64,000 nt of DNA from CAWGYT01 sp963826795 (GCA_963826795.1 CAWGYT010000004.1:744001-808000); one strand, 5' to 3'; positions 36,495-45,486 are shown, counted from the first letter of the stretch. The notes: generated from the sequence alone by a model not told the origin. Made by a program: numbers and translations.

Positions 36495-37716
36495 ATGACG
36501 CAGCAAACGAACACGGACATGCCACTCTCGGGTATTCGAGTCATTGATGCGGCGACGGTCATCGCAGGACCTTACTGTGCCAGTATCCTGGGCGAGTTTG
36601 GCGCGGACGTGATCAAGGTCGAGCATCCGATCGGTGGCGATGCACTCCGCCGATTCGGCACGCCCACCAGCCGCGGCGATACGCTGACTTGGCTCAGCGA
36701 AGCTCGCAACAAGCGATCGGTGACGCTGGATCTGCATCATGCCGCGGGCGTCGAGCTGTTCAAGCAGTTGGTTGCGGCGTCGGACATCCTCTGCGAAAAC
36801 TTTCGACCCGGAACGCTCGAGAAGTGGGGGCTGGGCTGGGAAGTCCTGCGTGAGATCAACCCCGGTCTGATCATGCTTCGCGTGACGGGATACGGCCAGA
36901 CGGGGCCGTACAAGAACCGGCCGGGATTCGCCCGGATTGCACACGCGGTGGGCGGCCTCGCCTACCTGTCCGGCATGCCGCGGGGGACTCCCGTCACGCC
37001 GGGGTCGACGACGCTGGGCGATTATCTGACCGGGCTCTACGGCTGTCTGGGCGTGCTTCTGGCCTTGCGTTACCGCGATCAAACCGGCCGCGGCCAATAC
37101 ATTGACGCGGCGCTGTACGAATCGGTGTTTCGCTGCACCGACGAGTTGGCGCCGGCCTACAGCATGAATGGGACGGTTCGGGAACGGCACGGACCGACGC
37201 ACAATGACTTTGCTTGCCCGTACGGCCATTTCCCGACTCGCGACGGCCGATGGGTCGCGATCGCCTGCGCGACGGATAAGCTGTTCGAGCGATTGGCGCG
37301 GGCGATGGAGCGTCCCGAGCTGGCCTCGTCGGGGATCTATGGCGAGCAGAAAGTGCGGCTGGAACACCGTCAGGATGTCAACGAAATCGTGCGGGACTGG
37401 TGTGGTTCGTTGACGCGCGAGGAGGTGCTCGAGCGCTGCTTTGCGACGGGAGCGCCAGCCGGGCCGCTGAACACGATTGCCGACATCTTCGGCGACCGGC
37501 AGTTCCACGCCCGCAAAAACCTGGTGGCGGTGGAGGATGAGGACGTTGGCGAGACAATTATTGTGCCGTCCGTCCTGCCGCGACTGTCCGCCTCGCCCGG
37601 CAAGATCCGACATCTCGGCCCCTCGTTCGGGCGCCCATACGGAAGAGGTGCTTCGCGATCTCTTGGGCCTGGACGCTCAGCGGATCGAGGAATTGCGGAG
37701 TCAACGCGTCATCTAA
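36495..37716 (+). CDS. smtB: Class III CoA-transferase, probable second subunit of succinyl-CoA:malate CoA-transferase; one frameshift near the C-terminus
   Basis: About 407 residues, clearly paralogous to the preceding protein (VIDAATVIAGPYCASILGEF, DVIKVEHPIGGDALRRFGTP, ENFRPGTLEKWGLGW, YGQTGPYKNRPGFARIAHA). LGDYLTGLYGCLG carries the candidate catalytic Asp near residue 175. The last segment, HTEEVLRDLLGLDAQRIEELR, is in another frame after about 37630. The 1222-nt span is one base off, so a single indel suffices; left uncorrected, the frame runs on to 37793 with unrelated sequence. GAGG lies upstream of the ATG. Probable heteromer with the smtA product. Confidence 0.8.
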
Positions 37717-37789
37717 ATTCGCGGCTGTCAATTAATTTGGGCCGTCAGGCGGCGCCCGCCAGCGCACAGGAAGGAGGCAGGAAGGAGGC

Positions 37790-39016
37790 ATGATGGAGGG
37801 AATTCTGGCCGGGCTTCGGATCGTGGAGGGAACGGCCTTTGTCGCGGCGCCGCTGGGCGGAATGACGCTCGCCCAGTTGGGCGCGGACGTGATCCGCTTT
37901 GACTTGATCGGCGGTGGACTCGATTACCAACGCTGGCCGGTCACTCGCGATGGCCGCCACAGTCTTTGTTGGGCCGGATTGAACAAAGCGAAGCGTTCGA
38001 TCGCGGTCGACTTTCGCCAGCCGCGTGGCCAAGAACTGCTGACGCAATTAATCTGTGCACCGGGCGAGCAGGCGGGGATCTTCAGCACGAACTTCCCCGC
38101 CCGCGGTTGGCTGAGCTACGAGGCGCTCAAGGCACATCGCGCTGACCTGATCATGACGAATCTCGTCGGCCGACGAGATGGAGGCTCGGAAGTCGACTAC
38201 ACCGTGAATCCTCAGCTGGGGATTCCCTACATGACCGGACCGACCGAAACGCCCGAACCGGTGAACCACGTCTTGCCCGCGTGGGACTTCATCGCCGGTC
38301 ACCTGCTGGCCGTCGGGATGCTCGCGGCCGAGCGGCATCGTCGCCTGACGGGCGAGGGACAACTGGTGCGTCTGGCTCTCAAAGACGTCGGCCTCGCGAT
38401 GCTCGGACATTTCGGCATGCTGGCCGAGGTCATGGTGAACGACACGGATCGACCGAAACAAGGGAACTACCTCTACGGCGCTTTCGGCCGCGACTTCGAG
38501 ACGCTCGACGGCAAGCGAGCGATGGTCGTGGGCCTGACCGATCTGCAGTGGAAGTGTCTTTGCCAGGCCACGGGACTGGGCGAGGAATTCGCGGCGCTCG
38601 GCCGCCGTCTGGGACTGGATCTGCGGCAGGAAGGCAATCGCTTTCGGGCTCGCCACGAGCTGGCCAGGCTGCTCGAGCCGTGGTTTCGGGCCCGCACCCT
38701 GGATCAGGTGAGCGCGGTGTTCGACGAACATCGCGTGACCTGGGGACCCTATCGCACGGTTCGCGAAACGATTGCGACCGACCCCGATTGTTCAACCGAC
38801 AACCCGCTATTCGGCTTGGTCGATCAGCCGGGCATCGGGACCTATTTGATGCCGGCCACGCCCCTTGATTTCGGCCAGGTCCCGCGAGTACCGGCACGGG
38901 CAGCACCTCGCTTGGGCGAACATACCGACGAAATCCTCCTCGACGTTTTGGGGCTCAGCGCCGCGGAGGTCGGCCGATTGCACGACGACCGGATTGTGGC
39001 CGGCCCCGAGGACTAA
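37790..39016 (+). CDS. mct: Mesaconyl-CoA C1-C4 CoA transferase
   Basis: Intramolecular CoA transfer that turns mesaconyl-C1-CoA into mesaconyl-C4-CoA. 408 residues of the class III CoA-transferase fold, but strongly diverged from the two upstream genes: RIVEGTAFVAAPLGGMTLAQ, LGADVIRFDLIGGGLDYQRW, NLVGRRDGGSEVDYTVNPQL, LPAWDFIAGHLLAVGML (probable catalytic Asp near 165), TDRPKQGNYLYGAFGRDF and ATDPDCSTDNPLF. These blocks match my memory of Chloroflexus Mct throughout. Two ATGs (37790, 37793) follow a duplicated AAGGAGG; the second gives the more usual spacing. Starts 73 bp after smtB. Confidence 0.87.
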   Translation: MMEGILAGLRIVEGTAFVAAPLGGMTLAQLGADVIRFDLIGGGLDYQRWPVTRDGRHSLCWAGLNKAKRSIAVDFRQPRGQELLTQLICAPGEQAGIFSTNFPARGWLSYEALKAHRADLIMTNLVGRRDGGSEVDYTVNPQLGIPYMTGPTETPEPVNHVLPAWDFIAGHLLAVGMLAAERHRRLTGEGQLVRLALKDVGLAMLGHFGMLAEVMVNDTDRPKQGNYLYGAFGRDFETLDGKRAMVVGLTDLQWKCLCQATGLGEEFAALGRRLGLDLRQEGNRFRARHELARLLEPWFRARTLDQVSAVFDEHRVTWGPYRTVRETIATDPDCSTDNPLFGLVDQPGIGTYLMPATPLDFGQVPRVPARAAPRLGEHTDEILLDVLGLSAAEVGRLHDDRIVAGPED

Positions 39017-39022
39017 GCTGGG

Positions 39023-39058
39023 TCTCAAGCGAGGGTCAGATCTCAAGCGAGGGTCAGA
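39023..39058. repeat. Direct repeat, two copies of an 18-bp unit
   Basis: TCTCAAGCGAGGGTCAGA occurs twice without a spacer between mct and mcl. Too short for a mobile element; it may affect mRNA stability between the two genes, but nothing in the sequence shows this. Confidence 0.85.
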
Positions 39059-39103
39059 TCCTATTTGAGGCAACGCGTCACCATCGAGTCACGGAGATAT
39101 TCC

Positions 39104-40153
39104 ATGAAACTTCCCTGCCACTTCTACCAACCGTTGGCTGCCGGCGCACCGCTGCCGCGACGCGAGCTGCCAGTGCGTCCCGAACGGATGATTCATTTTT
39201 TTCCACCCCACATCGAAAAGATTCGGGCCAAGATCCCGGTGACGGCCAAGGAAGTGGATGTGCTGTGTGGCAACCTGGAAGACGCAATTCCGGCCGACTC
39301 CAAGGAGGCGGCCCGCGCCGGGTTCATCGAGATTGCCGAGGCAACCGATCTGGGAGACACCGCACTCTGGATCCGCGTCAATTCGCTCAATAGCCCCTGG
39401 TTTCTCGACGATATGACCGAAGTGGTCAAGGCCGTGGGCCACAAGCTGGATGTGATCATGATTCCCAAGGTCGAAGGGCCCTGGGACATCCATTTTGTAG
39501 ACCAGTACCTGGCGCTGTTGGAGGCCCGGTATGAACTCAAATCGCCGATCCTGATCCACGCTCTGTTGGAAACCGCTCAAGGCGTCATGAACGTGGAACA
39601 GATCGCCGGCGCAAGCCCACGGATGCATGGCCTGAGTTTGGGACCGGCCGACCTGGCCGCCTCACGCGGTATGAAAACAACGCGCGTCGGCGGGGGGCAT
39701 CCCTTTTACGGCGTTTTGGCGGATCCGCTCCCGGGCCAGTCGGCGGGCGAACGAGCCTTTTCGCAGCAGGATCTGTGGCACTATACCGTCGCCCGCATGG
39801 TGGACGCTTGCGTCGCCCACGGGATCGGAGCCTTTTACGGACCCTTTGGCGATCTGAAGGATGAGGCGGCCTGTGAAGCCCAGTTCCGAAATGCCTTCCT
39901 GATGGGTTGCCGAGGCGCCTGGTCGCTGGCCCCCAACCAGGTCCCGATTGCCAAACGAGTCTTCAGCCCGGATGCGAACGAAGTGCGGTTCGCCAAGCGA
40001 ATCCTCGAGGCGATGCCCGACGGGATGGGCGTCGCCATGATCGATGGAAAAATGCAGGATGACGCGACCTGGAAGCAGGCCAAAGTCATCGTCGACCTCG
40101 CGCGCCTCGTCGCCAAGAAAGACCCCGACCTCGCCCAGGCCTACGGTTTCTGA
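39104..40153 (+). CDS. mcl: Malyl-CoA/beta-methylmalyl-CoA/citramalyl-CoA lyase, Chloroflexus type
   Basis: CitE-like TIM-barrel lyase of 349 residues. In the bi-cycle it cleaves malyl-CoA (acetyl-CoA + glyoxylate), condenses glyoxylate with propionyl-CoA, and cleaves citramalyl-CoA (acetyl-CoA + pyruvate). Motifs: NLEDAIPADSKEAAR, LWIRVNSLNSPWFLDD, VIMIPKVEGPWDIHFVDQYL, LIHALLETAQGVMNVE (metal Glu), MHGLSLGPADLAASRGMKTT (metal Asp), HYTVARMVDACVAHGI, FYGPFGDLKDEAACEAQFRN and SLAPNQVPIAKRVFSPD. Length and nearly every block match Chloroflexus Mcl rather than the shorter proteobacterial Mcl1. GGAG is 8 bp before the ATG. mch follows 61 bp downstream. Confidence 0.92.
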   Translation: MKLPCHFYQPLAAGAPLPRRELPVRPERMIHFFPPHIEKIRAKIPVTAKEVDVLCGNLEDAIPADSKEAARAGFIEIAEATDLGDTALWIRVNSLNSPWFLDDMTEVVKAVGHKLDVIMIPKVEGPWDIHFVDQYLALLEARYELKSPILIHALLETAQGVMNVEQIAGASPRMHGLSLGPADLAASRGMKTTRVGGGHPFYGVLADPLPGQSAGERAFSQQDLWHYTVARMVDACVAHGIGAFYGPFGDLKDEAACEAQFRNAFLMGCRGAWSLAPNQVPIAKRVFSPDANEVRFAKRILEAMPDGMGVAMIDGKMQDDATWKQAKVIVDLARLVAKKDPDLAQAYGF

Positions 40154-40214
40154 ATCGCGCGGCAAGGTGAACGCGAGGGCGAAATGATTCGGGAGGCAAG
40201 ACGCACGGGAGGTC

Positions 40215-41270
40215 ATGATGAGTGGAAAAACGTGGCTGGGGAATTATTTCGAGGATTTCCGCGTCGGACAGCAGTTGGTGCATGCGACGCCTCGGACGGT
40301 GACCGAGGGCGATGTGGCGCTCTACACCGCCCTCTTCGGCTCGCGCTTCGCCGTGAATTCCTCGGCTGAGTTCGCCGTCGCGGTGGGGCTCGAGAGTGCG
40401 CCGATCGACAGCCTGCTGGCCTTTCACCTCGTCTTTGGCAAGACGGTTGCCGACATCTCGCTGAACGCGATCGCGAACCTGGGCTATGCCAACGGATGTT
40501 TTGGCGTGCCCGTCTATCCGGGCGACACTTTGGCAACCCGTTCCGAAGTGATCGGCCTGAAGGCGAACAAGGACGGTAAGACCGGCATCGTCTACGTTCG
40601 TTCGACGGGCGTGAATCAACGTGGCGAAGTCGTGCTGGACTACGTCCGCTGGGTCATGGTGCGTAAGCGAGATCCGTCAAGCCCGGCACCGGAGACACGC
40701 GTGCCGACTCTGCCCGATGCCGTCGCCGTCGAGCAGTTGGTCGCGCCCTTCGACCTGCGGGGCCGGCGCTACGACACGGCACTGGCAGGCAGTCCGTTCC
40801 TTTGGGACGACTATCAGGTAGGCGAGCGGATTGACCACGTCGACGGGATGACGATCGAAGAGGCCGAACACATGCTGGCGACGCGCTTGTTCCAGAACAC
40901 GGCCCGCGTCCATTTCAATCAACATGTCGAGAAAGAAGGGCGTTTCGGGCGACGCATTATCTACGGCGGATACATCATCAGCCTGGCACGGGCGCTCTCG
41001 TTCAATGGTCTCGCCAATGCCCTGTGCGTGGCCGCGATTAACGGCGGACGCCACACCAACCCGACCTTCGCCGGCGACACGATCTACGCCTGGTCCGAGA
41101 TCCTCGCCCAAATGCCCCTGCCCGACCGACAGGATCTGGGTGCCCTGCGGATCCGGACGGTCGCCACCAAAGACCGTCCCTGTCACGACTTTCCCTGCCA
41201 AGACACCGAGGGCCGCTACGACGCGTCCGTCGTCTTGGATTTGGACTACACGGTTCTGATGCCGCGCTAG
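40215..41270 (+). CDS. mch: Mesaconyl-C1-CoA hydratase (beta-methylmalyl-CoA dehydratase)
   Basis: Double-hotdog MaoC-type hydratase, 351 residues, interconverting beta-methylmalyl-CoA and mesaconyl-C1-CoA. Motifs: GNYFEDFRVGQQLVHATPRT, VTEGDVALYTALFGSRFAVN, APIDSLLAFHLVFGKTVADI, VLDYVRWVMVRKRDPSSPAP, FLWDDYQVGERIDHVDGMTI, LFQNTARVHFNQHVEKEGRF, GRRIIYGGYIISLARALSFN and RHTNPTFAGDTIYAWSE. The same enzyme (Mcd/MeaC) serves the ethylmalonyl-CoA pathway; the neighbours mct and meh point here to the 3-hydroxypropionate bi-cycle. GGGAGG precedes the ATG. Last gene of the plus-strand run; the next gene starts about 210 bp away. Confidence 0.93.
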   Translation: MMSGKTWLGNYFEDFRVGQQLVHATPRTVTEGDVALYTALFGSRFAVNSSAEFAVAVGLESAPIDSLLAFHLVFGKTVADISLNAIANLGYANGCFGVPVYPGDTLATRSEVIGLKANKDGKTGIVYVRSTGVNQRGEVVLDYVRWVMVRKRDPSSPAPETRVPTLPDAVAVEQLVAPFDLRGRRYDTALAGSPFLWDDYQVGERIDHVDGMTIEEAEHMLATRLFQNTARVHFNQHVEKEGRFGRRIIYGGYIISLARALSFNGLANALCVAAINGGRHTNPTFAGDTIYAWSEILAQMPLPDRQDLGALRIRTVATKDRPCHDFPCQDTEGRYDASVVLDLDYTVLMPR

Positions 41271-41479
41271 GGCGAATCCAACGGCCGCGCGGCGAGTTGT
41301 GACGGGCCTGCCCGAAGGGCCTCTCCGGTAAGAGTTCGCATCCGGCGCGACTCGGATTCCGTCGCCACGACCTTGCGCGGCGGGGTCGTGTTGGCTAGAC
41401 TGAGGCTGGGACGTGTTGTGGAGTCCGAAAATTGCTGCAGCGAGCGGGCCGGTCGATTCGCGGAAGGTGTCACGATTTT

Positions 41480-42138
41480 ATGCTTCGTGGAAAAATTCAG
41501 TCGCTGCAGAGCGACAAGGGGTTTGGCTTTATTCGTCCGGACGAGCGGGGACCGGATGTGTTCTTCCACAAGTCGTCGTTCCAAGGACACTTCGCGTCGC
41601 TCGTGGAAGGCCAAGCCGTGACGTACGTCATGGACGACGCGTCCGACCGACCTCGAGCGAAAACGTTGAGCGTCGAAGGTGTTTCGGGCCAGCGCCCGGG
41701 CGCCGACCACCCGCGTCATCGAATCGCGTGCCGTCATCGACTCGAGCGCCGTCTTCCAAACGATCCTCGTCGTCCGCTCGTTCGCCACGGGAGGTCCGGG
41801 CGCCCCGTCCCGCGCCGAACCGCGAGCCGCGACCGGCGTCCAGTGATTGCCAGCGGGGATTTGTCGTGAAACTTCGGCTCGACGAGCCGCACGGCTACAT
41901 TTCGGCGGACGATGGCGGCGCCGAAATTCGGTTCGAGCCATCCGCCGTCAAGGGTGACAAGCGATTCATGGCGCTGCGGATTGGCGATTCCGTCGAGTTT
42001 ACGGTTCGGGCCGAAACTCGGGACACGCGCACTCCAGAATCCGATTTCGTGATCGCGATCGAGCGAGAGGAGTATTTCGTCCAAACTCAACTCGCCCGCC
42101 ATCCACGTGCCCGCCGTAAGAAGCCGACATGGCGCTAG
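41480..42138 (+). CDS. Two-domain cold-shock-like nucleic-acid-binding protein, one frameshift
   Basis: The N-terminal cold-shock domain is clear: MLRGKIQSLQSDKGFGFIRP with RNP1-like KGFGFI and VFFHKSSFQG (RNP2-like). It is followed, after a frame change near 41690, by a Ser/Pro/Arg-rich linker (PPASSNRVPSSTRAPSSKRS) and a second OB-like segment RGFVVKLRLDEPHGYISADD with FEPSAVKGDKRFMALRIGDSVEF. The second domain has lost the aromatic RNP residues. The tail is basic (RHPRARRKKPTWR). The 659-nt span fits one indel. Role in RNA binding is inferred from the first domain only. Confidence 0.72.
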
Positions 42139-42353
42139 CCGGACGTTCGAGTGTCGGCACTTGACCGAGACTATTTTCGACGAAGATCCTTGAGAACGGG
42201 CGCGCCATCCGTCAGACTGCGTGCTGGCGAAATTCATTGGTCCATGGCTCGAACCAGGCTCGACCCATGTTGCCACGCTCGGTGTTGCTTGACGCGTGCG
42301 CACTCGCATCGGGGTCGTTTGGGTTCGAGGCGGATACGGCCACGAGGAATCCC

Positions 42354-43760
42354 ATGTTGTCGCTCGTAGATCGCGGTGCAACGTTGTGCGACGGACTGAC
42401 GCGGCGCGAGTTGCTGCGGGCCGGCGGGCTGAGCTTGTTTGGCGTCTCGGCGGGGAATTGGCTGTCCAAGCAGGTTGCGGCCGCAACCAACGGGGCTGCC
42501 GCGGGGCCCGCCAAAGCAAAACGTTGCATTGTGCTGTTCCTGATGGGTGGGCCACCCCAGCATTCGACCTGGGATCCGAAGCCGGAGGCGCCGGAGGAGA
42601 TCCGCGGGGCGTATGGGCCGATCGGTACCGCCGTGCCTGGCGTGTCGATTTGCGAGCTGATGCCCGAGACGGCCAAGCTGACCGATCGAATCTGCATCCT
42701 CCGCGCCGTCTCAACCGGAGATCACGCGCACTCCTCCAGCGGCTACGCGATGCTGACGGGGTACCCTCATCAGCCGCTGAATTTCGAGAACGCGAATCCC
42801 GGCCCGCCCAATGATCGTCCCACGTTGGGCGCCGTCGTGCAGCATCTGAAGGGCGGAGACTACGTGTTGCCGCCGGCAGTCCGACTGCCCCACCATATCT
42901 TCAACACGGACCAGTCCGTTTGGCCGGGGCAGGATGCGGGATTTCTCGGCGCTGCGGCCGACCCGTGGCTGTTCCGCTGCGAGCCGGCGTCCAAGGACTT
43001 TCAGATTCCGGAGTTTCAGCTGCCGGAGGACACGCCTCCTGTCCGATTCAACAGCCGGCGGCAGTTGCTCCGACAACTCAATCAGCGGCTCGTCTCCCTG
43101 CAGCGCAGCGCCGAAGTCGAGTCGTTTGACGAAAAGACCGAGCAGGCCTTTCGGTTGCTCAGCAGCGCTCGCTCGACCAACGCCTTCCGTCTGGACGAGG
43201 AACCGGCCACGGTCCGCGATCGGTATGGACGGGGACAGTTCGGGCAAAGCGTGTTGCTTGCGCGGCGCCTGATCGAATCCGGCGTTTCGCTAGTCCAAGT
43301 CAATTGGTTTCGAGGTGCGGACGAACCGGATGATGCGCCGTGCTGGGACAGCCACGCGCGCGAGACGCAACGACTCAAGGACGTGCTGGTGCCGCCCTTC
43401 GACCTGGCCTATTCCGCTTTGCTCCGAGACTTGATCGAGCGGAATCTACTGGACGACACGCTCGTCGTTTGCATGGGCGAGTTCGGACGGACGCCGAAGT
43501 TTAATCCTCGCGGAGGACGCGACCATTGGGGCCATGTGTTTTCCGTCGCGTTGGCGGGAGGAGGGATCCAGGGCGGTGCGGTCTATGGAGCGTCGGACCA
43601 TCACGGAGCGTACCCCGTCAGCGGACTGGTGACGCCCCAGGACCTGTCGGCCACGATTTTTCATTGCCTCGGATACGCTCCCGACACGGAAATCCACGAT
43701 CGGCTCGGACGTCCCTTCCCCATTAGTCGCGGTCAGGTCATTCGCGAGATACTCGCCTGA
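42354..43760 (+). CDS. DUF1501 (sulfatase-fold-like) Tat-exported protein, no DUF1549 partner
   Basis: 468 residues. A Tat-type leader TRRELLRAGGLSLFGVSAGN is followed by DUF1501 motifs: CIVLFLMGGPPQHSTWDPKP, ICILRAVSTGDHAHSSSGYAML, SVLLARRLIESGVSLVQVNW, VVCMGEFGRTPKFNPRGGRDHWG, VALAGGGIQGGAVYGASDHH and FHCLGYAPDTEIHDRLGRP. It belongs to a different subgroup from the two paired paralogues near the left end (GGRDHWGHVFS instead of GRDHH). Start 42354 follows GAGGAA; the upstream in-frame extension to 42237 is unlike a signal peptide. No DUF1549/DUF1553 gene flanks it. Confidence 0.9.
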   Translation: MLSLVDRGATLCDGLTRRELLRAGGLSLFGVSAGNWLSKQVAAATNGAAAGPAKAKRCIVLFLMGGPPQHSTWDPKPEAPEEIRGAYGPIGTAVPGVSICELMPETAKLTDRICILRAVSTGDHAHSSSGYAMLTGYPHQPLNFENANPGPPNDRPTLGAVVQHLKGGDYVLPPAVRLPHHIFNTDQSVWPGQDAGFLGAAADPWLFRCEPASKDFQIPEFQLPEDTPPVRFNSRRQLLRQLNQRLVSLQRSAEVESFDEKTEQAFRLLSSARSTNAFRLDEEPATVRDRYGRGQFGQSVLLARRLIESGVSLVQVNWFRGADEPDDAPCWDSHARETQRLKDVLVPPFDLAYSALLRDLIERNLLDDTLVVCMGEFGRTPKFNPRGGRDHWGHVFSVALAGGGIQGGAVYGASDHHGAYPVSGLVTPQDLSATIFHCLGYAPDTEIHDRLGRPFPISRGQVIREILA

Positions 43761-43985
43761 GTGGACCGGGAGGCGACCAAGGACGTGAAGCGATTCACCC
43801 TGCGGACGAACGTGCTGGGTCCTGCTTGCGAGTGCCTGAACGGCTGCGGACACCGCGTCATCGCCATCCCTCGATTACCCGATCCATCCCGTTCCTTTGC
43901 AGGCCGTACCGGTGCAGGGCGGCTTATGGGAATCTCGAGTCCGAGCCCTCTCGAAGCAACCCCAACCTGTGACCCCGTTTGCCGA

Positions 43986-44573
43986 TCAGCCCGAAGGGCC
44001 TGTCGCCGATCGGTTTCGGTAGAGCTGAGGATCGATGGCCGCGCACATCGCCGAAACGTCCGGTCGATGATCCAGAAACTGGGCAACTCGCCGCGCTTGC
44101 GGCTCGGGATCGACCGCCAGTTCGTTATAGTTGATGACCGTCACCCGCATCTGGGCTTGCTTGGGAAACCATTCGAAAAGACGCTGCAAGTGGGCAGCGA
44201 ACGCCGAAGCAAGCTGGTCATGAGGTGCTGTCGGTCGATTGAGCCGCTGGAGCATCTTGGTTTGTGATTCCAGCATTTCACTCAGATCTCGCTGCATGAA
44301 GACGATTCGATAGCGCTCGCTGGGCGGCAAATCATACAGCAGCTTCGTGACCAGTTTGACGGCTTTTCCCCGCGCGGTGGGCAGCCAGGACGAATCGTCT
44401 TTCAGCTTCTTGACGGGCTCGAACTCGTAATATCCGCGCGGGTTGTCCGTGTCGGCCCCCCGCAGCTCGTCGGTCAGGACCGGGATCCCGCCGCTTGCGA
44501 GCATCTGCATCATCAGCGACGTCCCGGTGCGGGGCAGGCCCGAGACGATGATGATTTCCGACTCAAGCGCCAT
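43986..44573 (-). CDS. Sulfotransferase-family protein
   Basis: About 195 residues. The PAPS 5'-phosphosulfate loop is seen in IIVSGLPRTGTSLMMQML. The 3'-phosphate-binding segment is RIVFMQRDLSEMLESQTKML, and RVTVINYNELAVDPEPQARR matches the family's C-terminal strand-helix. It is shorter than most carbohydrate sulfotransferases. ATG 44573 has GAGGAG 8 bp upstream. Followed, in the sense of transcription, by a 225-bp spacer with no gene. It lies 71 bp downstream of the EMC3-like membrane protein and is probably co-transcribed with it. Confidence 0.85.
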   Translation of the reverse strand: MALESEIIIVSGLPRTGTSLMMQMLASGGIPVLTDELRGADTDNPRGYYEFEPVKKLKDDSSWLPTARGKAVKLVTKLLYDLPPSERYRIVFMQRDLSEMLESQTKMLQRLNRPTAPHDQLASAFAAHLQRLFEWFPKQAQMRVTVINYNELAVDPEPQARRVAQFLDHRPDVSAMCAAIDPQLYRNRSATGPSG

Positions 44574-44644
44574 GGTGTGCTCCTCGATTTGACGCGGTCT
44601 CACGCCGACGGGGCAAGGAAAAGGACCGCCGCCACCGCAACGGC

Positions 44645-45481
44645 TCAAACGTTGACTCGCAGGAGAGGTCGAGCCACCAGGGCGGCAAGCATGGAGGCGG
44701 CAAACCAGTAGATCAGCCAGGATTTGCTGCCGGCAGTCCACGAATCACGCGCGGGGTAAACCAGCTCGATACTCTGCACCGGCGAATCCGCCGCCAACGG
44801 TCGCTCGCGGGGGAACACCAGCACGTCCGAGCAGCGCCAGGCCGGTCGCCGAGCGCTGAGTTGCATGAATCCGTCGCCGACGGCCAGCTCTTTTTCGAAT
44901 GTCTGCCCGTCTTGCCGGAACATTAAACGATGATGTCCCGACTCGGCCGGCTGCAGCTTCCAGCTGATCATGCACTTGGACGGGACCCGGACGGGACCGG
45001 TGATCGTGCCGATGGCCGATGTGGGTGCGAGTTGAACTTGCCGGAACTGATCCCAAGACCCCTCGGCAATCTGAAGCGTGACCACCGTTTCCTCACCCAC
45101 CTGAAGTGGACGAGCCTGATACCAAACGGACAACTGGCCGAGCAATAAACACATCGGAACCAGCATGACGAGCATCGGGACGATCGCCAACAAAATCAAG
45201 TGGCAGGCGGCCACGAGAATCCGGCCCTGACATCGGAAACTGACGGCGAGGCTGTCCTTGAACAACGAGAGTGCCCAGAGGTTGGCCTTGATTGTGTTTC
45301 GAACACGCTTGATGGCATCTTGATTCGACGTGTACTTGAACGCCAGCAGCATCAGAATCCCGGTGACGAACGCCACCATCGTAATCGACAACCAGCCGGG
45401 AAGGACGGCGATCGGCGCGAGCAGGATCGAGGCGATGGCGTTCGCCCAGGTGTTCAGCCAAACGAGACACTGCGTCAACAT
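44645..45481 (-). CDS. EMC3/YidC-superfamily-like membrane protein (tentative)
   Basis: 278 residues. Four probable TM segments: about 15-45 (IASILLAPIAVLPGWLSITM), 35-50, 88-115 (HLILLAIVPMLVMLVPMCLL) and a C-terminal anchor (SWLIYWFAASMLAALVARPL). Between TM2 and TM3 is a basic amphipathic stretch, RVRNTIKANLWALSLFKDSL, that recalls bacterial EMC3/TMCO1-type proteins. A ~120-residue beta-rich periplasmic domain follows. Starts 5 bp after the small RHH-like gene. Neighbouring phosphodiesterase-like genes on the same strand are a context I associate with this family. An insertase role is speculative. Confidence 0.55.
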   Translation of the reverse strand: MLTQCLVWLNTWANAIASILLAPIAVLPGWLSITMVAFVTGILMLLAFKYTSNQDAIKRVRNTIKANLWALSLFKDSLAVSFRCQGRILVAACHLILLAIVPMLVMLVPMCLLLGQLSVWYQARPLQVGEETVVTLQIAEGSWDQFRQVQLAPTSAIGTITGPVRVPSKCMISWKLQPAESGHHRLMFRQDGQTFEKELAVGDGFMQLSARRPAWRCSDVLVFPRERPLAADSPVQSIELVYPARDSWTAGSKSWLIYWFAASMLAALVARPLLRVNV

Positions 45482-45486
45482 GGTCG

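Noticed and set aside
38281..38868. 195-codon plus-strand ORF inside mct
   Set aside because: Alternative-frame shadow of mct, which is intact and well conserved in its own frame.
34132..41270. Ethylmalonyl-CoA pathway cluster
   Set aside because: mch and mcl occur in that pathway too, but mct, meh and the smtAB-like pair do not, and no crotonyl-CoA carboxylase/reductase or ethylmalonyl-CoA mutase is present.
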